Origin: Pomacea canaliculata
Taxonomy: Eukaryota; Mollusca; Gastropoda; Architaenioglossa; Ampullariidae
Length of the DNA: 64,000 nt
Direction of reading: 5' to 3'
Assembly: GCF_003073045.1 (NCBI RefSeq)
Contig: NC_037593.1
Span: 1,169,525 to 1,233,524 of the forward strand
How positions within the stretch are numbered: position 1 is the first letter of the stretch; the number at the start of each line of letters is the position of its first letter. The notes under the pieces were generated by a model. That model was not told where the DNA came from and made no database searches. It worked only from the letters and a program-made list of their open reading frames with translations. Positions 47,501 through 60,106 of this stretch are shown here, piece after piece. The position numbers were made by a program, and so were the translations under genes.

Positions 47501-47949
47501 TTATGATCAGAGGCTTTATCATCACATAAAATGAGTGCATAATAAGGTCTGCCTTTTTCTCAAGACAGCTTTGTTACTAACTAGGGAATTAGAATTCGTT
47601 GGGAGCTGTCAAGTTGATATTCTGGAGGAAATTGTGGTACCTATTAACCCCCTATTGACAAATAAGTACAACTTTTGTTGTAGGTTTGTTTTTTGTTTTT
47701 TTAAGGCAACAACTTTTCAAAGAAGGAAATTTTGTGCATTCAAATTTTCTAACCTGCACAAACATAGCTCTTCATAAAATCCATTATGTAAACACCAAAC
47801 AGTTGTGCAAGAAATGTGAATGGCTTGTTGACTGATGCATTGTGTGTTTCTCCAGATAGTCAGTTGATTTACTTTCCCTGTTTCAGTGGTGGCTGTGCTT
47901 TGCCAAGAGAAAGTTTATGGACAAGAGTCTGTCAGCCCCAGGATATTAG
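44550..47949 (+). CDS. ARPC3: Actin-related protein 2/3 complex subunit 3
   Basis: Seven coding exons: 44550-44555, 45260-45356, 45973-46052, 46372-46440, 46971-47097, 47359-47453, 47887-47949. They join in phase to 178 aa, exactly the human length. The protein reads MPAYHSQF...[20 protein letters not shown], then [80 protein letters not shown], and ends [21 protein letters not shown]. This is collinear with human ARPC3 (p21-Arc), a structural subunit of the Arp2/3 actin-nucleating complex. The first coding exon contributes only ATGCCT (Met-Pro). A poly(A) signal AATAAA is at 48233-48238. Introns (largest 44556-45259, 45357-45972, 46441-46970) show nothing recognisable. Confidence 0.98.
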
Positions 47950-49249
47950 ATGCCTCTTTTTTTCTGCGTATAAATTATGCTGTCATTTTCACCATCTCTT
48001 TCATAATGCTTAATATATGTTTACTATCAGTTGTGTGCATATTGTCTTGAGCCAAAGGAAAGACAAGACATATGTATGTTCTTAAGTGATGGTGCAAATA
48101 TGATTATGTGTTCCGCAACCAGACGTTGAAGCCACACCTTCCAAACATACACCAGTGGTTGGACCAAACTCCTGCATAGACTGTACAAAATATTTTCATG
48201 AGTTTTGCTTTTACACTTACCGAATAAAACCCATGAACAAAAAAGAAAACATTTTTGAAACTTTTTTTATTAAGTGAACTTTTAGCTTGTCTTCAGCTCT
48301 GTGTGTGCACATGTGTAGTGTAACATACCTTATTGGTTCTGGGCAGGGCTATCATCAAAACACAAGAAAATACCACTTAAATATTAGTGGGGTCAAACTT
48401 TTTTTTTTTTCTAATGATATGGTAAAGTTCAGTACAATGTAATATTTCTCTGGATCTGTGTGAATACCTCCCCCCCCCCATTTTTTTTTTCCTCAGGTAT
48501 ACTCCTACAAACATCACCACGCACTGAAAAAGGAGGTGATACTAATACATACATACACCTCAGAGGAATTGTCAGTGGTGTGTTTATGTGTAATGTTGTA
48601 GTTGCCTCATGAATATCCTTGATGTAAGTTTATATATATATGATGGTCACTTACCCGTAACTTTTTCATTTGCTCATATTTTTCACTATTGACATCTTTT
48701 TAACGTTGCACCTTGCAAAGAACTTTTATTTCTAACTTCTACTTTTGTGGCTAAAGCACCTTCCCATGTTCAAATTGCTCACTGGGACAAATAAAGTTGG
48801 TCATTGTCATTATCAGTCAAAAGAGGCAGGAGTGGTGGGCCCTGTCAGCTGCCCAAACAACAGGTACCAGATGTGACGAAACACTGGATCATTTGAAATA
48901 AATTTTGCAACACACAAGTCCTATAACAACTTTTTTTTTCCTGCAAATTTTATGCTCTGTGCAGACTGGAAAGTTTAAAACAGTCACAAGGATGAAGATT
49001 TATGGCTTTGGGTGCCAACACAACTGAAATATGGAAGAAATTAACCATAAGTAGCATGAAATGGACTAGAAGTTAATTTTTCCCAATATGAACATCACCA
49101 TCACTGAAGATTTCCAAAACACAACTTGCCATCAAGGCATACTCTTAAAAGCCAAATGCAAAACTGAATTTCTCAACACACCACTACACTTTTAAGATCT
49201 CTTTAAACATAGTATGGCCCTGCCAAATGCTTTTCATCTTTTCTTTAAT

Positions 49250-49860
49250 CTGTTCGACAATGGAAATTGAAGAAGTGCTCAATTGTCTCAATCCTTTCCA
49301 GAGAATTGTAATAAGGAACAAGTAGCAGAGCTGTTTAAGTGAGTGAAGATAAATAAGGCTCAATATCCTAATGGTATTTGTGGCAGAACTTCACATTTCT
49401 GTGCAAATCAACTATGAGGTATTTTCCAACCCTGTTTCAGTGCTGTCTGGATTCTTTCTCAATCATCTACTGTTGTAGTTCAGCATCTTAACGACTATAA
49501 ACCTGTGGCCTTAACATCATTTGTCATCAAATTACAGGAGAAAATCATTAAAGCTCTGATTCTAAATGTCATTTGCATACTGGATCAAGAGATGATGATG
49601 CTAAATTGTTTATCCTTCAGACATTACATGCCCATGCAAAACTACTGTTTGCCAACTTCTTGTTGGCTTGTAATATCATCCAGCCATATCACCATGTTCA
49701 GGCACTTATCCCAAGCTGCATTTTATTCCAATCTCGTTACATTTTCCAATAAAACTGCGACCATAAAACATTGGTGTGAATACCACATGATGCCTTAAGA
49801 CCCACTAACCTACAGTTGTGTGGAAGATGTGCTTAAGTGCCAGACAGGAGAAAAACCTAA
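49250..49860 (+). mobile_element. Old LINE fossil, CR1/L2/Rex1-like reverse transcriptase
   Basis: Translated + strand segments keep the order of a CR1/L2-type reverse transcriptase. There is a segment reading close to QVAELFK..., then INKAQYPNGICGR (family: N..KA.GPDGI), then LNDYKPVALTSFVIKLQEKI (family: LNDYRPVALTS), then a stretch around 49625-49710 reading like TLHAHAKLLFANF..ACNIIQP (family: LH.HL..K...LF.DFSSAFNTI.P). Several stops and shifts interrupt it, so it is long dead. Boundaries are uncertain. Confidence 0.6.
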
Positions 49861-50544
49861 ACAAGAAACTTCCATTAAAGCTTAAAACATAAATCTCAAT
49901 TTACTTAATGAACTTTAAAATCTTATACGAGTAATATAAATGGTATAGTGTTGGTAAATGTAATGAAACTATACAGAAAATTGAAGCAGGTTGTGGATTT
50001 GTATCTGTTCCTGTTTAGTTACTTATGTGAAACTGTATTGTCTATAACCAATCCCCTATATGAATTCTCACAAAACATACGAACAAACAATAACAATTAA
50101 CTCGTAACAGTGAAACCTACAGGTAAGAACTTTTTAATTACAGTGATCAAAAAGATCCAACCACCCCTAACACCCTCATATGAAATTGTGTAGTAAAGTT
50201 TTCAACGATCAGCGTAGCATTATAGCATATGCATTGCAAAAGACATTATTTGTTGATGGATGGAGTTAACGCAAATGGGGTGGTAAATCACTAAAGGACT
50301 TTAGCTCCCATAAACAAGACGAGTTCAACATTTCATAAGCGTACAGTATACCCTGATATCTCTTTATGCAGTCGCTGATCCTCTCATGTTTACAATGTTT
50401 ATCCTCACTCCTCCTGTCTTACGTTTCAACGGAGACTCGCGCAGTCGATACGTTTAAATGACGTACAGGGGGGCATGTTCTTCATAAACGTATTCTTCGT
50501 AATTCTGAAATTAAATATGAAAGACTAGATTCCACAAGTTTTAA

Positions 50545-50920
50545 TTATCCTACACTAGCCCCCAATGTTAGGTTAGCTTCGTGGCGTCGCAGGTCGGTGG
50601 GTCTGTCAGCGCCGAAGACCCAACAAAGACCCGCAGCTGAGCTCATTTTCGCCGAGGGGCACGCGATGAACTCATTTGCATATTCGCGCCGGCAGATTTT
50701 TGTGTCGCTATTGAACACTCCTGTGGTAAGTTTTAGTGGCGCATACAGATAAACTAAAAATGGGAAAACTTTATGATGCTCTTCTTGAGCTTTATTAATA
50801 TTCAACAGCGTTTTCGTCAATGCATTTCTCTCATAAAGAGAGGTAAGATTTAGCAAGGCGACACTTGGTGCGAGTTCATCATTCACGAGGTCGCCATCTT
50901 GAACATGATAATTCATTGTT
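50545..50920. promoter_or_regulatory. Promoter-like CpG-richer stretch
   Basis: Locally GC-richer with several CGs, in an AT-rich setting. It carries ATTTGCAT (octamer) at 50674-50681 and, on the minus strand, AAGATGGCGAC (YY1-type) at 50890-50900. A good donor, CTGTG|GTAAGT near 50724, would suit a 5'UTR exon of the Myb/SANT-like gene on the plus strand. A minus-strand frame of 123 aa runs through it without family resemblance; whether it is real is unknown. Confidence 0.4.
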
Positions 50921-52073
50921 CAGCATCAAAACTAAGAATCAGTGATGAAAAGAAAAAGACAATTTAATGCATTTATGCTAATCAAGAACCATTTTCAATT
51001 ATATTATTTTAAGCATGTTTCTGAATAGATTTTTTCTACCAGTGTTGTCTTCAACATTTGTATATCGATAAATAGTAATATGACAAGCTAATCATTAGTA
51101 CGTAGCTCAGCGGCATAGAGTGAGTTCAGTCTGTTGTTCAGTCAGTGTGTTGAGTGTCTGAGTTCATCTTGTGTGTATGAGGCTATGAGTGTATGTTTTA
51201 ACTCCAGTACACAGCCCTAGTTCTGATTACTCCCCCTTTTAAACAGGTGTTGTTTACAGTTATAGGCGAGCCCATCTAAGAAGCATTGTTGCAGTAATCA
51301 TTTAACTAGTATTGACTGATTTTTTGACTGACTGGCAGTCAAGTGATGCACGAGGCAAAAGATACCGTAAATATGTAGCAGACGTTCATGTAGATGATTT
51401 CCCGTTTTAGATTTTTTTTTAAATCCACTTAGCATCATCAGCTTTATACAGACAGTTTTTAAGTAGCTTTTAATCAGTAGGAATCTTCATCGTTATGACA
51501 GCTACATTTAAAAAATTGTAGCCATCTCTCACTAAAGTTACTTTTTGTTAAGAAAACAAGTAAACATCTGGTGTTTACTATGCTATTTAACAAAACAGAT
51601 AATGTGTAATATGTTCATGACTTAGTCAAGTTTGCAACTCTTGGAAGAATATAAAACACTATGCAGGCTATACAAAAATCACATATCATTTGATGCAGCC
51701 TATATATGACCTGCACTGAAGGACTATGTATCCCAGTTTTAGCTCATCCATTTCAGCTTGATGTAATTATTTTCATGTATCCAACAAAACTTAGATATAC
51801 AACAGACAGTGGTAAATAATAAATCAAGGAATGCACTTTATTTTACAGAGTAAAATAAGTGATCTGTCAGTAACAGTGCAAATTTCTGTTGGATTCAAAT
51901 GATGTGGAAGAATGGCTTATCAAAGTAAAAAGTGCAATGAGAAGATACTGTATGGACTGGTGCTTTTTTAATTTTTTAATTTTTTTTTTAATATTCAGTT
52001 CTGAGTCGGCACACCTTCCAGTATTAGCATCACTCTCACCCTAACGGTGACCTCTTTGTGGTATCCACTTGAC

Positions 52074-53858
52074 ATGATGGCAGCCATTCCCACCGGCAGG
52101 CCAGACATTCCCATGATGCCAATGCCAGTCTATCCAAATCCAGGCTTTATGCATGCCCCAGACAACCCTCACATTAACAAACTGCCTGTGCCTGCAGCCC
52201 GAGGTCTTCACAACACCCACATTTCCACCACAACTGCCCCACCATCTGAACCAGTGCAGCTGATTTCAAGCAATCAACAAAACAACAAGACACCAGGGGC
52301 TTCCTCTGACGGTACCAATGAAACAGGTGAACACAATGCTTTGTGCTGTAAGCCACTTTCATTTAATGCATCATGGGAGATGTGTTTTAAGTAGCCTGAT
52401 CTGTCATACACACGTGACAGATGCTTTACACCTTAAATCCTAAATGAGTTATTTTACATATAAATGAGTATGTTTAAAATGTACATACTTGTCAACACAT
52501 TCTTTATTGTAAAAGAAAATGACAGCTTTTTTGTATCCCAGCAGCAGTGGATCCTTCACGGCTGAAATATTGGAATCACGAGGAAATTGTGGAGCTGATT
52601 CAACTGTATAAAAAGTACTTACCTGAGTTTCACAAGTTTGGCCAGAGGAAAATGAATGTTTGGCAGCGTGTGACAGAAGAACTTGTTGCGAAAGGCTATG
52701 GAAACTTCTCGTGGGCTGAATGCAGTGCAAAGTTCCGTAGTCTGCGGGACAGGTAATTGTTTTGTGCTTGACGATGCTTCTGCAGTTTTGATGTACAGCA
52801 CATTGCAGTAAAGATATTAAAGCTCTACCCTACAGCAATAAAAAAGTTTTTGCTTTTGATTTTTCCTGTTGTAATAAATTGTGGGTAATTTTCTTTATTC
52901 CTTAACTTAAACCAATGAATCAATGGCAAAGGAGACACCTTGTAGCATGTGTACATTTTAAGGATGGAATTTTAGTTGATGTTATTGAAGACTTGGTGTT
53001 AATAAACATTATACAAATTATCTCATTTTTATCAAAAAATGAATTGGATGTTGTAGAAAACAAAATATGTCAATTTAGTGTATTTGTTGCAGTTACAGAA
53101 GGACTACTACCGGTGGGCGGGCTCATACCTGGCAGTACTATCCACTCATGAAAGAAATTATGAAAATGGAAAAAATGATTCTTGAACAAGAGCCAGCCAA
53201 CAAACCACCAAAAGGAACCATTACTTGTGAAAATGAGATAAGGGCCCAAAACATCGCATTCACCAACAACCAACAGCCATGTACATCACGGAATGATGAT
53301 AACGGAGAAGCTGATTTTGGGGACTCTGACCTTGAGGATTTGAACAGAAAGAGAACTTTGTCAGATTCTAATGGACCTGCAGGCAAGAAAGGAAAAGAGT
53401 CTGACCAGGAATCAGAGATTGTCATTGGCAAAAATTTCAATGGTGAAACTGTTAAGGCTAAGACAAAACGACCACTGGGTCCACTGGGACCTTTGAGTGG
53501 TCTGCAGGCATTAGGGAAGAGCTTGTGCTTGCCGCAAACTCAGCTGGTTGTGGCTGATGATGGTCAGGTAGTGCAGACAACCTCAGCTCCAACTGGTCTG
53601 TTTGTGGATGAGAATGGTCGGCTTGGCAGCAGTCAGGTCACACCTGCTCGACAAACAGTTTCTATGCCTCAGTGGTTCAAGATGTACGAAAAAAGAACAC
53701 GTGCTGAAAATAATCGTCGTTTGGAAGAGCTGAAAGAAATGCATCAGGAGAGTTTGGAGCTGCAGCGACAAAGTCTGGAAATACAGAGGCAGAAAAATGA
53801 ACTGCTGAAAAATCTGACAGAATCATTGGCAGAATTCAAATCACTTCTTCAGAGATGA
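52074..53858 (+). CDS. Myb/SANT-like (trihelix) DNA-binding protein
   Basis: Three coding exons, 52074-52326, 52542-52752 and 53093-53858, join in phase to 409 aa. Residues 1-84 are Pro/Met-rich and disordered (PTGRPDIPMMPMPVYPNPG). Residues 94-177 form a Myb/SANT-like domain of the MSANTD/trihelix kind: YWNHEEIVELIQLYKKYLPE, then KMNVWQRVTEELVAKGY, WAECSAKFRSLRDSYRR, closing with HTWQYYPLM. A long acidic, basic and low-complexity middle follows (KRTLSDSNGPAGKKGKES). The last 64 residues, 346-409, are a coiled coil (RRLEELKEMHQESLELQRQS), probably for dimerisation. Expected to act in the nucleus as a sequence-specific DNA-binding protein; the target is unknown. Such domains often derive from Harbinger-type accessory proteins, but this is a normal spliced gene. 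Exon 2 is preceded by three consecutive CAG acceptors. The first of two Mets is used here; an intron ends at 51998 in the 5'UTR. Confidence 0.88.
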
Positions 53859-55744
53859 TACAGTAATAGTCTTCTTGTAGTCTGCATAGTGATGTGTATG
53901 AGTGTTAGCTAGCCTGTAGCGTACATATATTGACAGCAACAGAAAATGCTTGGTTGTGAGATCGCATAAAGAAAAATGGCTTTTGTCTTGTGAGGAAATA
54001 TATGACTCGCCACCACAAAATGAGTCAAAGTCGCACAAAGCAGTTTCAGGGTAGAGGCCCAGAAATGTGATTAGGTTCAACTTTGTGCCATCAGACTTGC
54101 GCACTTCAGACCTTTATAACTCATTCAATTTTAGCATCAAAAGAAAGGTCAAAACCTGTACATTTTAAAAATATACAATTTGCAAAATCTCAAATTTCCA
54201 ACTTAAACTCATAAGGATACGTGGTTCTTTGGAAGAGCAGGGGCTGCACCAAACATTACAGCATTGTCTATTTCATAGCCATATAAAAGGATAAAACGTC
54301 GTCCAATGAAAGGGTTTGACTAAAGAATTCATGCTGGTATTTTTAGGCACCCAACGAGCATATATGCACTGAGAAAATGGTGATGTTGAGAATGGGAGTT
54401 GTTGGATATACCATAAAAGTCTAAAGACTCTGTTATAACAGTAGTGCCAAAAGAGGAAATATTCTGAGCAAGAGAGTACTTGTGAGAAATGGTAGAGAAG
54501 ATAAGGAAGTGAATGGTCAGAATAACAGTTAAATTATTTCTTCTCAGGAAGCAAAGATATGATCTATAAATTTTGTTCTGAAGCTGCTGTACTTGTTGAA
54601 TCATTAACAGCTCATAGACCTATGAGCAAAAATTGCTTTAGTACAAATCAGGGGAGTTGCAGACTGATTCTTGTTTTTTATATCTTCATTTGTGGTTGAT
54701 ATTTTAGCAATAATTACAGAACAAAAATAAAATGCTTCCTTGCACAAAACTTATCACCCTCTTCCTCTCATTTTCACTCATAGCTCCTCGTCTTCCTTTT
54801 GCAAAATGGCGATACTCGATCTCAGTCCTTGTTACTTGGATCCTCAGTTACGCTTTTTTTTCGTCAGTGCTGTTCTTTATCCTTCCATCATTCATGTGTT
54901 GTTTGCTGGTTCTTCCAACCCTCATATGTTGCCCATAACTTGTTCTTAAGCACTAAGAGCATGCTCCTTATGAGTTTTGCATTTATTATTTATTATAATT
55001 GTTAAAAATTTTTGCCATTTGAAACAAAACTATTCTTGTAGGTAGAGCGTACAAATAAAGAAGCGTACAAAAATACAAATTGGGGAGGAGATATCATAAA
55101 GCTCCCTTAATAAAGATATTTAGCAGCATTTTAACTTGTATCCCTCTACTCCTAATCCCTTTGTAATGCATCAAGGTTGTGCTCGTTAAGATATTTCTTC
55201 CATGAAAAAGTTCACAACTGGTTTTTCGCAAATGTTGTAGCTTAGTTCTGCGGGCTTCAGGTTCTTAATGCATCATTTTATATTGTGATTGACATAATCA
55301 TTTGTACATTGTTGCTTCCTTGCCATGCTGGTTTTTGTGCTTCAAAGATTCCATTACAAGAAACTGAATTTATGTCTTTAATAAAATAAAACTAAAAGCT
55401 AAATGGTTGTTTTAAAATAAATCCCCAAAAGATTGCTACATGATTGACAGTAGTACATGGCTGTACCTTTCACAATCAGTACTGTTGCTTGTCTTAACAG
55501 TTTTAATAATAGTTGGAAGGTGCCATTTAAAACTGTAAGGTACCTGCATCAGTCCTTATAGGCCACCTGTTGTGGAAGAGGGACCAGACTATGACATCCT
55601 TATAGTGCTTTTGCTTGTAGTTGTTTAGAAACAAGAGATGGCAGCCATTAAATGGCCTGGTTGAAATGGGACCAGACCTGTATCATGCTTATAAATAGAT
55701 CACTGCATTCATGTGTGTGTGTAAAAGGATCAGAAACAAAAAAT
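53859..55744. other. 3' flank of the Myb/SANT-like gene
   Basis: Possible poly(A) signals are AATAAA at 54726 and near 55053 and 55381. Open frames at 54732-55005 (+) are low-complexity and without family resemblance. No RNA gene or further exon is seen. The region ends at the target duplication of the LINE. Confidence 0.5.
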
Positions 55745-57103
55745 CATCATCATCATCATCATCATTCCTTGTTACTCCTCAAGGAGCATAGGGCCGCAAC
55801 AACACCTCGCCAGCGAACCCGGTTTTGGGCAGCCCCCCTCAGTTGGGCCCATGTGGTTCCGGCAGCCTTTGCCTCGCTCTCTACTGATCTTCTCCAAGTC
55901 TGTTTTGGCCTTCCAACTTTTCTCTTCCCCTGCGGGTTCCAGTCAAGTGCCTGCCTGGCAATGGTGTCAGCCGGTTTGCGCAGGGTGTGTCCTATCCAGC
56001 CCCACTTGCGCTTTTTGATGTCTTGACTAGTGGCATTCTGGTTAGTTCTTTCCCACAGCTGCTGTTTGAGATCCTCTCAGGCCATCTTATTCTCAAAATA
56101 TGGCGAAGGCATCGGTTGGTGAAGGTCTGGAGCTTGTTGTTGATGGTGTTTGTCACTCTCCAAGTTTCAGAGCCATACAGTAGGACTGTCTTCACATTGG
56201 TGTTAAATATGCGGGTCTTGTTGCGAAGGGATAATGCTCGGGAGTTCCAGATGGGGCGCAGACTGTTGAAAGCATGCCTGGCCTTGTTTATGCGGCTTCT
56301 GATGTCTTCGTCCGCTCCACCATCCTTGCTGACGATGCTCCCCAGATATGTGAAAGCGGTCTGTTTCTAGGATGTTCTCGCCTTGAAGTTGAATTGGAAG
56401 TTCTTGCTTGTTGTTGAATTTCATCACTTCGGTCTTCTTTTTGTTGATCTTTAAGCCGGTCTTTTCTGCTTCCTCTGCTAGTTTGCTCAGTTTGGTTTGT
56501 GCATGCTGCTGCCGATGAGATAGGAGACTAATGTCATCTGCAAAGTCCAGGTCTTCTAGCTGTTTAGTGAAGGTCCACTGGATACCGGTGTTGTTGTCTT
56601 GGGTCGTCTTACGCATAACCCAGTCTATGACCATCAGGAAGATTGTCGGTGATAGTATGCAACCCTGTCTTACACCAGTCTTCATTACAAAAGGTTTAGT
56701 GAGTCTGCCATTATGGATAACTTGGCAGGATGAGTCTTCATACAATCCCTGGACGATGTTTATGAATTTAGGTGGAATACCATAGTGGTTCATCAGTCTC
56801 CAGATGACATCCCTGTCTACACTGTCGAAGGCCTTCTCAAAGTCCACAAAGGTTATATAAAGGGAGGATTGCCATTCGATGGACTGTTCTATGATGATAC
56901 GAAGGGTTGCAATATGGTCAGTGCATGATTTGTCTTGGCGAAACCCTGCTTGTTCTGGTCTCATTCTCATGTCTAGTGCCTTCTTCAGTCTCTCTAGTAT
57001 TATCCTTGTCAGGACTTTGCTGGGGATGGACAGCAGCATGATTCCCCGCCAGTTGTTGCACTGGGACAGGTCTCCTTTCTTTGGAAGTTTGACCAGGTGG
57101 CCT
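55745..57103 (-). mobile_element. RTE-like LINE, 5'-truncated, 10-bp TSD
   Basis: The minus strand encodes the reverse transcriptase of a non-LTR retrotransposon: NNWRGIMLLSIPSKVLTRII, EQAGFRQDKSCTDHIATLRI, FVDFEKAFDSVDRDVIW, GVRQGCILSPTIF, the active site FADDISLLSH, and a C-terminal region reading GWIGHTLRKPADT...GRPKQTWRRS. The endonuclease is missing, so the copy is 5'-truncated at about 57103. The reading frame breaks near 56355 and again near 56080. The 3' end carries a (TGATGA)n tail. The flanks are identical 10-mers, AACAAAAAAT (55735-55744 and 57104-57113), which are the target duplication. RTE-like is my favoured clade from sequence style and the microsatellite tail; CR1/Jockey is not excluded. 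Confidence 0.92.
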
Positions 57104-57324
57104 AACAAAAAATGATAGTAGAAATTATGTACTCTTTTTTTCATTTGCTGGTTGGGACAGGAGGAATGAGTTCAGTATCATAAAGAATTTTGAAGGAACT
57201 TTCTAGGCATAAAAGGGTGTTGGTGTTTAGTGAGAGGTAACAGAAAGCAGTTATAAGTTTAAAATATTTGTTTGCAGTCTGACTTTAAGAGGTCACAGCA
57301 ATAAATTTGTTACTCTCTCTTGGT

Positions 57325-57400
57325 GGGTGGTCCACTGGCACAACAGTTTGTCATCAATAGAGTGAGGATTAGCTGTCTTGGGTTCAGATCTCATTTTAGG
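57325..57400 (+). repeat. Possible decayed tRNA-derived SINE
   Basis: TGGTCCACTGGCACAACAG resembles an A-box and GGTTCAGATCTC, about 55 bases later, a B-box. No target duplication was found and the cloverleaf is not intact. Confidence 0.35.
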
Positions 57401-58800
57401 CACACTGTTCTTTCTCTGAATGTGACATATCTAATTCACATATTTTGCTTCTGAAGCTGGCTTTAGATAGCATTTCCACTGTTAAACAGTTGGATCTGAA
57501 GGGTACCTTCAGCAATATTCAGCATTTTAGAGTGACTGCTGATACAAAATGTAATGCAATTCTTAATGAGTAATTTTTTTCAACCATATTTTAAATCAGG
57601 AATGAATTTTTTTCTCCTTTCTTTGATAGGCAGAAAATCATGACCATTTGAATTATACATAACTGCTGGATAAAATTATCAATTAACACTGAACAAATGT
57701 GATATGGAATTCTCTCATAAACTTCCACAGCTTTTGATGTGTGTTTTCATTATATGCAGGCTATGCACCAGCATGCCATACTAAAACAATAAAAGAAGTG
57801 TTTTGCAAAAAGCAGCCATAAAACCTCAAGTTTTTACCCTCCTGATCTTGATTACCTAAATGTTTGTAGTTCATTATCATACCCAGGTATGAAAAAGAGA
57901 AACATTCCCTTAACTTAGTTCTTTGTTTAGATACATACTCATGTTTCTTAGTGAAATTACAAATCAAAATGTTGGCAGTAAAATAGATGTCACAGTTATT
58001 TCACAGTCATGACTGTACGCAATGTAGAATATTTCATTCATAAAGCATTTTTAATGTTTGATTTTACATGTGTATGTAGATGCATGCAGATGTATTCATT
58101 GAAAACCATAAAAATGCCGTAACTTAAGCAATTAGACTAGTGCATGCAAGTAACAAGAGAGCTGCTCAGTGAAGGTTTCTTTTACAGAGCTGTTCGATGC
58201 CACAATGTATGTGTTGCAGTTGTTGTCAGGCACTTATCTGCAGACATCACAAACATGTAACAAAAAAATTTTTGAAGCATTAACAGGAAAAAATCTAAAT
58301 CAACTTTTAAACAATTAATGCCTTATTTAAAACTTGTGCTATAAAGTTGCTTCAGTAACTTGGCTTTACTAAACTTTAAATCTGGGAATCTTTGTTTGGG
58401 CTGCAGTGAAGGAAATTGTTAAAATACAGATTTATGTCATGTCTTGTGGGTATATTTATGTAGTTCTATCAGTATAGCACATTACATTTGGAATGTTTAC
58501 TGCATGATGCTGATCACTACTGCTTCAAAATTCAAAGATAAAAGGGTGTGTATGGAGCACTGAAGGCATGTTCGTGTGCATCTAAAGGCATATAGTGGAA
58601 GACTGTTGTCAGCATGTACTGTTGCTCTAGCAAAATAAAGCTTTGTACAAGAATAAAATAAAACTGGCACCAGAAACATTTAAAACTATTTAGACTCTTT
58701 CAATGACATTTTACCACTCTCTCATTGGTCATTTAGTAATTCATTAGTTAGACATTTTTTACTAGTGCTTTACCATTCCATCATATTCTTTTTCCATACT

Positions 58801-58960
58801 GTCATTCAGTCACAATTTTTTTTCACCAACAAATACTAAGAATTATGTCACATTTTTGTTCATACACAAATGCTGCTATTCTGTCAAATTTTTGTTTATA
58901 CACAAGTACTGCCTTTCTGTCACTTCAGCTTGTTTACTGTTTTGTAGCAGTCTCTTTCAT
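58801..58960. repeat. 36-bp degenerate tandem repeat
   Basis: GTCACATTTTTGTTCATACA-type units restart at 58847, 58883 and 58919, a spacing of 36. A looser copy begins at 58801. Confidence 0.6.
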
Positions 58961-60106
58961 GCTATGCCATATTATCATTCTCACGTATTACATTTCTGTC
59001 ACAATTTACATAAATTGCTATTCTGCCACCTATTGTGTGCTATTTTATACAGTCTGATTTGTTTTTGATTGTTCTAAGTTCTAAATTGTCATTGAGTTTT
59101 TTTTTAACTTCCTCAATTAGATACAAAATGCCACGCAGAAAGAAAATATACTTTAAAAGAAGGCATTTTAAAATAAATAAACTGCCCTCTGAAAGTTTTG
59201 TCAGGTTTAAGTCTTCACACAATTATCATGATGAATGCTATTAGGCATGATGAAGTCTTAGCTGTTGACTGTGTAAAACACCAGTCATCACCCCAATATC
59301 CTTAGCCTTCCACACTGAACAGTCAGGAGTCTCAATAGCCTAACAACCTTATTTCACTGTAGCTACTAGCTTCAATAGCTATAGTGTCAATAACAAGGTC
59401 ACTAGTCTCAATAGCCTAATTTCCACTCTTTTTGGATTTATCACTCGCTAATCTGAAAAGCCAAACTACCACATACCCTGCCAGATGTGCACTGCTGCCA
59501 CCACCCCACCTCTCTAATGAACATCTTCCACCTCACAGGTGAACACATCCATGCCAGCATAAGTAGAATGTAAAACTTTGCACGACATTAATCCTCAAGT
59601 CACAAAACCAAAAGTACATATGTCAAAAGTACATCATGTCTTGTTGCTCATGCCTTCCCACTATCTTCGCCTCAGCTCACATGTACCATTGTCCAGCTTC
59701 ACTGTTGTAAGAGATCACTGGAAGTGCTGCTTATTACGGATGAAGAAGAAAACACTAATTTTATCTTTATAACTGCAGGAGGGCAACAAGCCAGTGATGC
59801 TGACAGATGTAGCACTTTAGTACATGAAGATGTCTCATCTGTTGTGCCACTATCAGGAGTGTTTTCTCACCAATCATGTTTTTATTTTATGCTTGGCTGC
59901 ACATATTTCTACAGCAGCTTACTAACCTCTACTGTAGACAATAATGATGGTCTATTCAGTAACTGATGGCAACATGCTTGTCACGTACAAAATTTGGTAC
60001 TGTCTGCAGCTGCCTGGATTTATTTACCTATAACCTTCAGCAGCCTTACCCAACAACCAATAGACAAGTAAAGACAGGTGACACTTTTCACATACTTGCC
60101 ATAGTA

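Larger units (their letters stand above)
47950..52073. other. Intergenic, ARPC3 to the Myb/SANT-like gene
   Basis: The ARPC3 3'UTR ends soon after 48233. An old LINE fossil occupies about 49250-49850. A CpG-richer stretch at about 50545-50920 looks promoter-like. The acceptor TTTTTTTTTAATATTCAG ending at 51998 indicates that the next gene's start codon lies in a second or later exon. The rest is AT-rich and unremarkable. Confidence 0.5.
57104..60106. other. Intergenic, no clear gene
   Basis: AT-rich. Contains a possible decayed tRNA-SINE (57325-57400) and a 36-bp degenerate repeat (58801-58960). GTCTCAATAGCCTAA occurs twice near 59330 and 59410. A 38-codon frame at 59129 (MPRRKKIYFKRRHF...) is basic but unrecognised and probably chance. 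TTTATT at 60019-60024, read on the minus strand, is a likely poly(A) signal for the Harbinger-derived gene, about 85 bases past its stop. Confidence 0.5.

Noticed and set aside
50545-50916. Minus-strand frame of 123 aa with a YY1-type site near its ATG
   Set aside because: The YY1 site explains the ATG context and I recognise no protein family; reported as promoter-like DNA rather than a gene.
59129-59244. Small basic frame MPRRKKIYFKRRHF...
   Set aside because: Low-complexity, no family match, no splice or promoter context.
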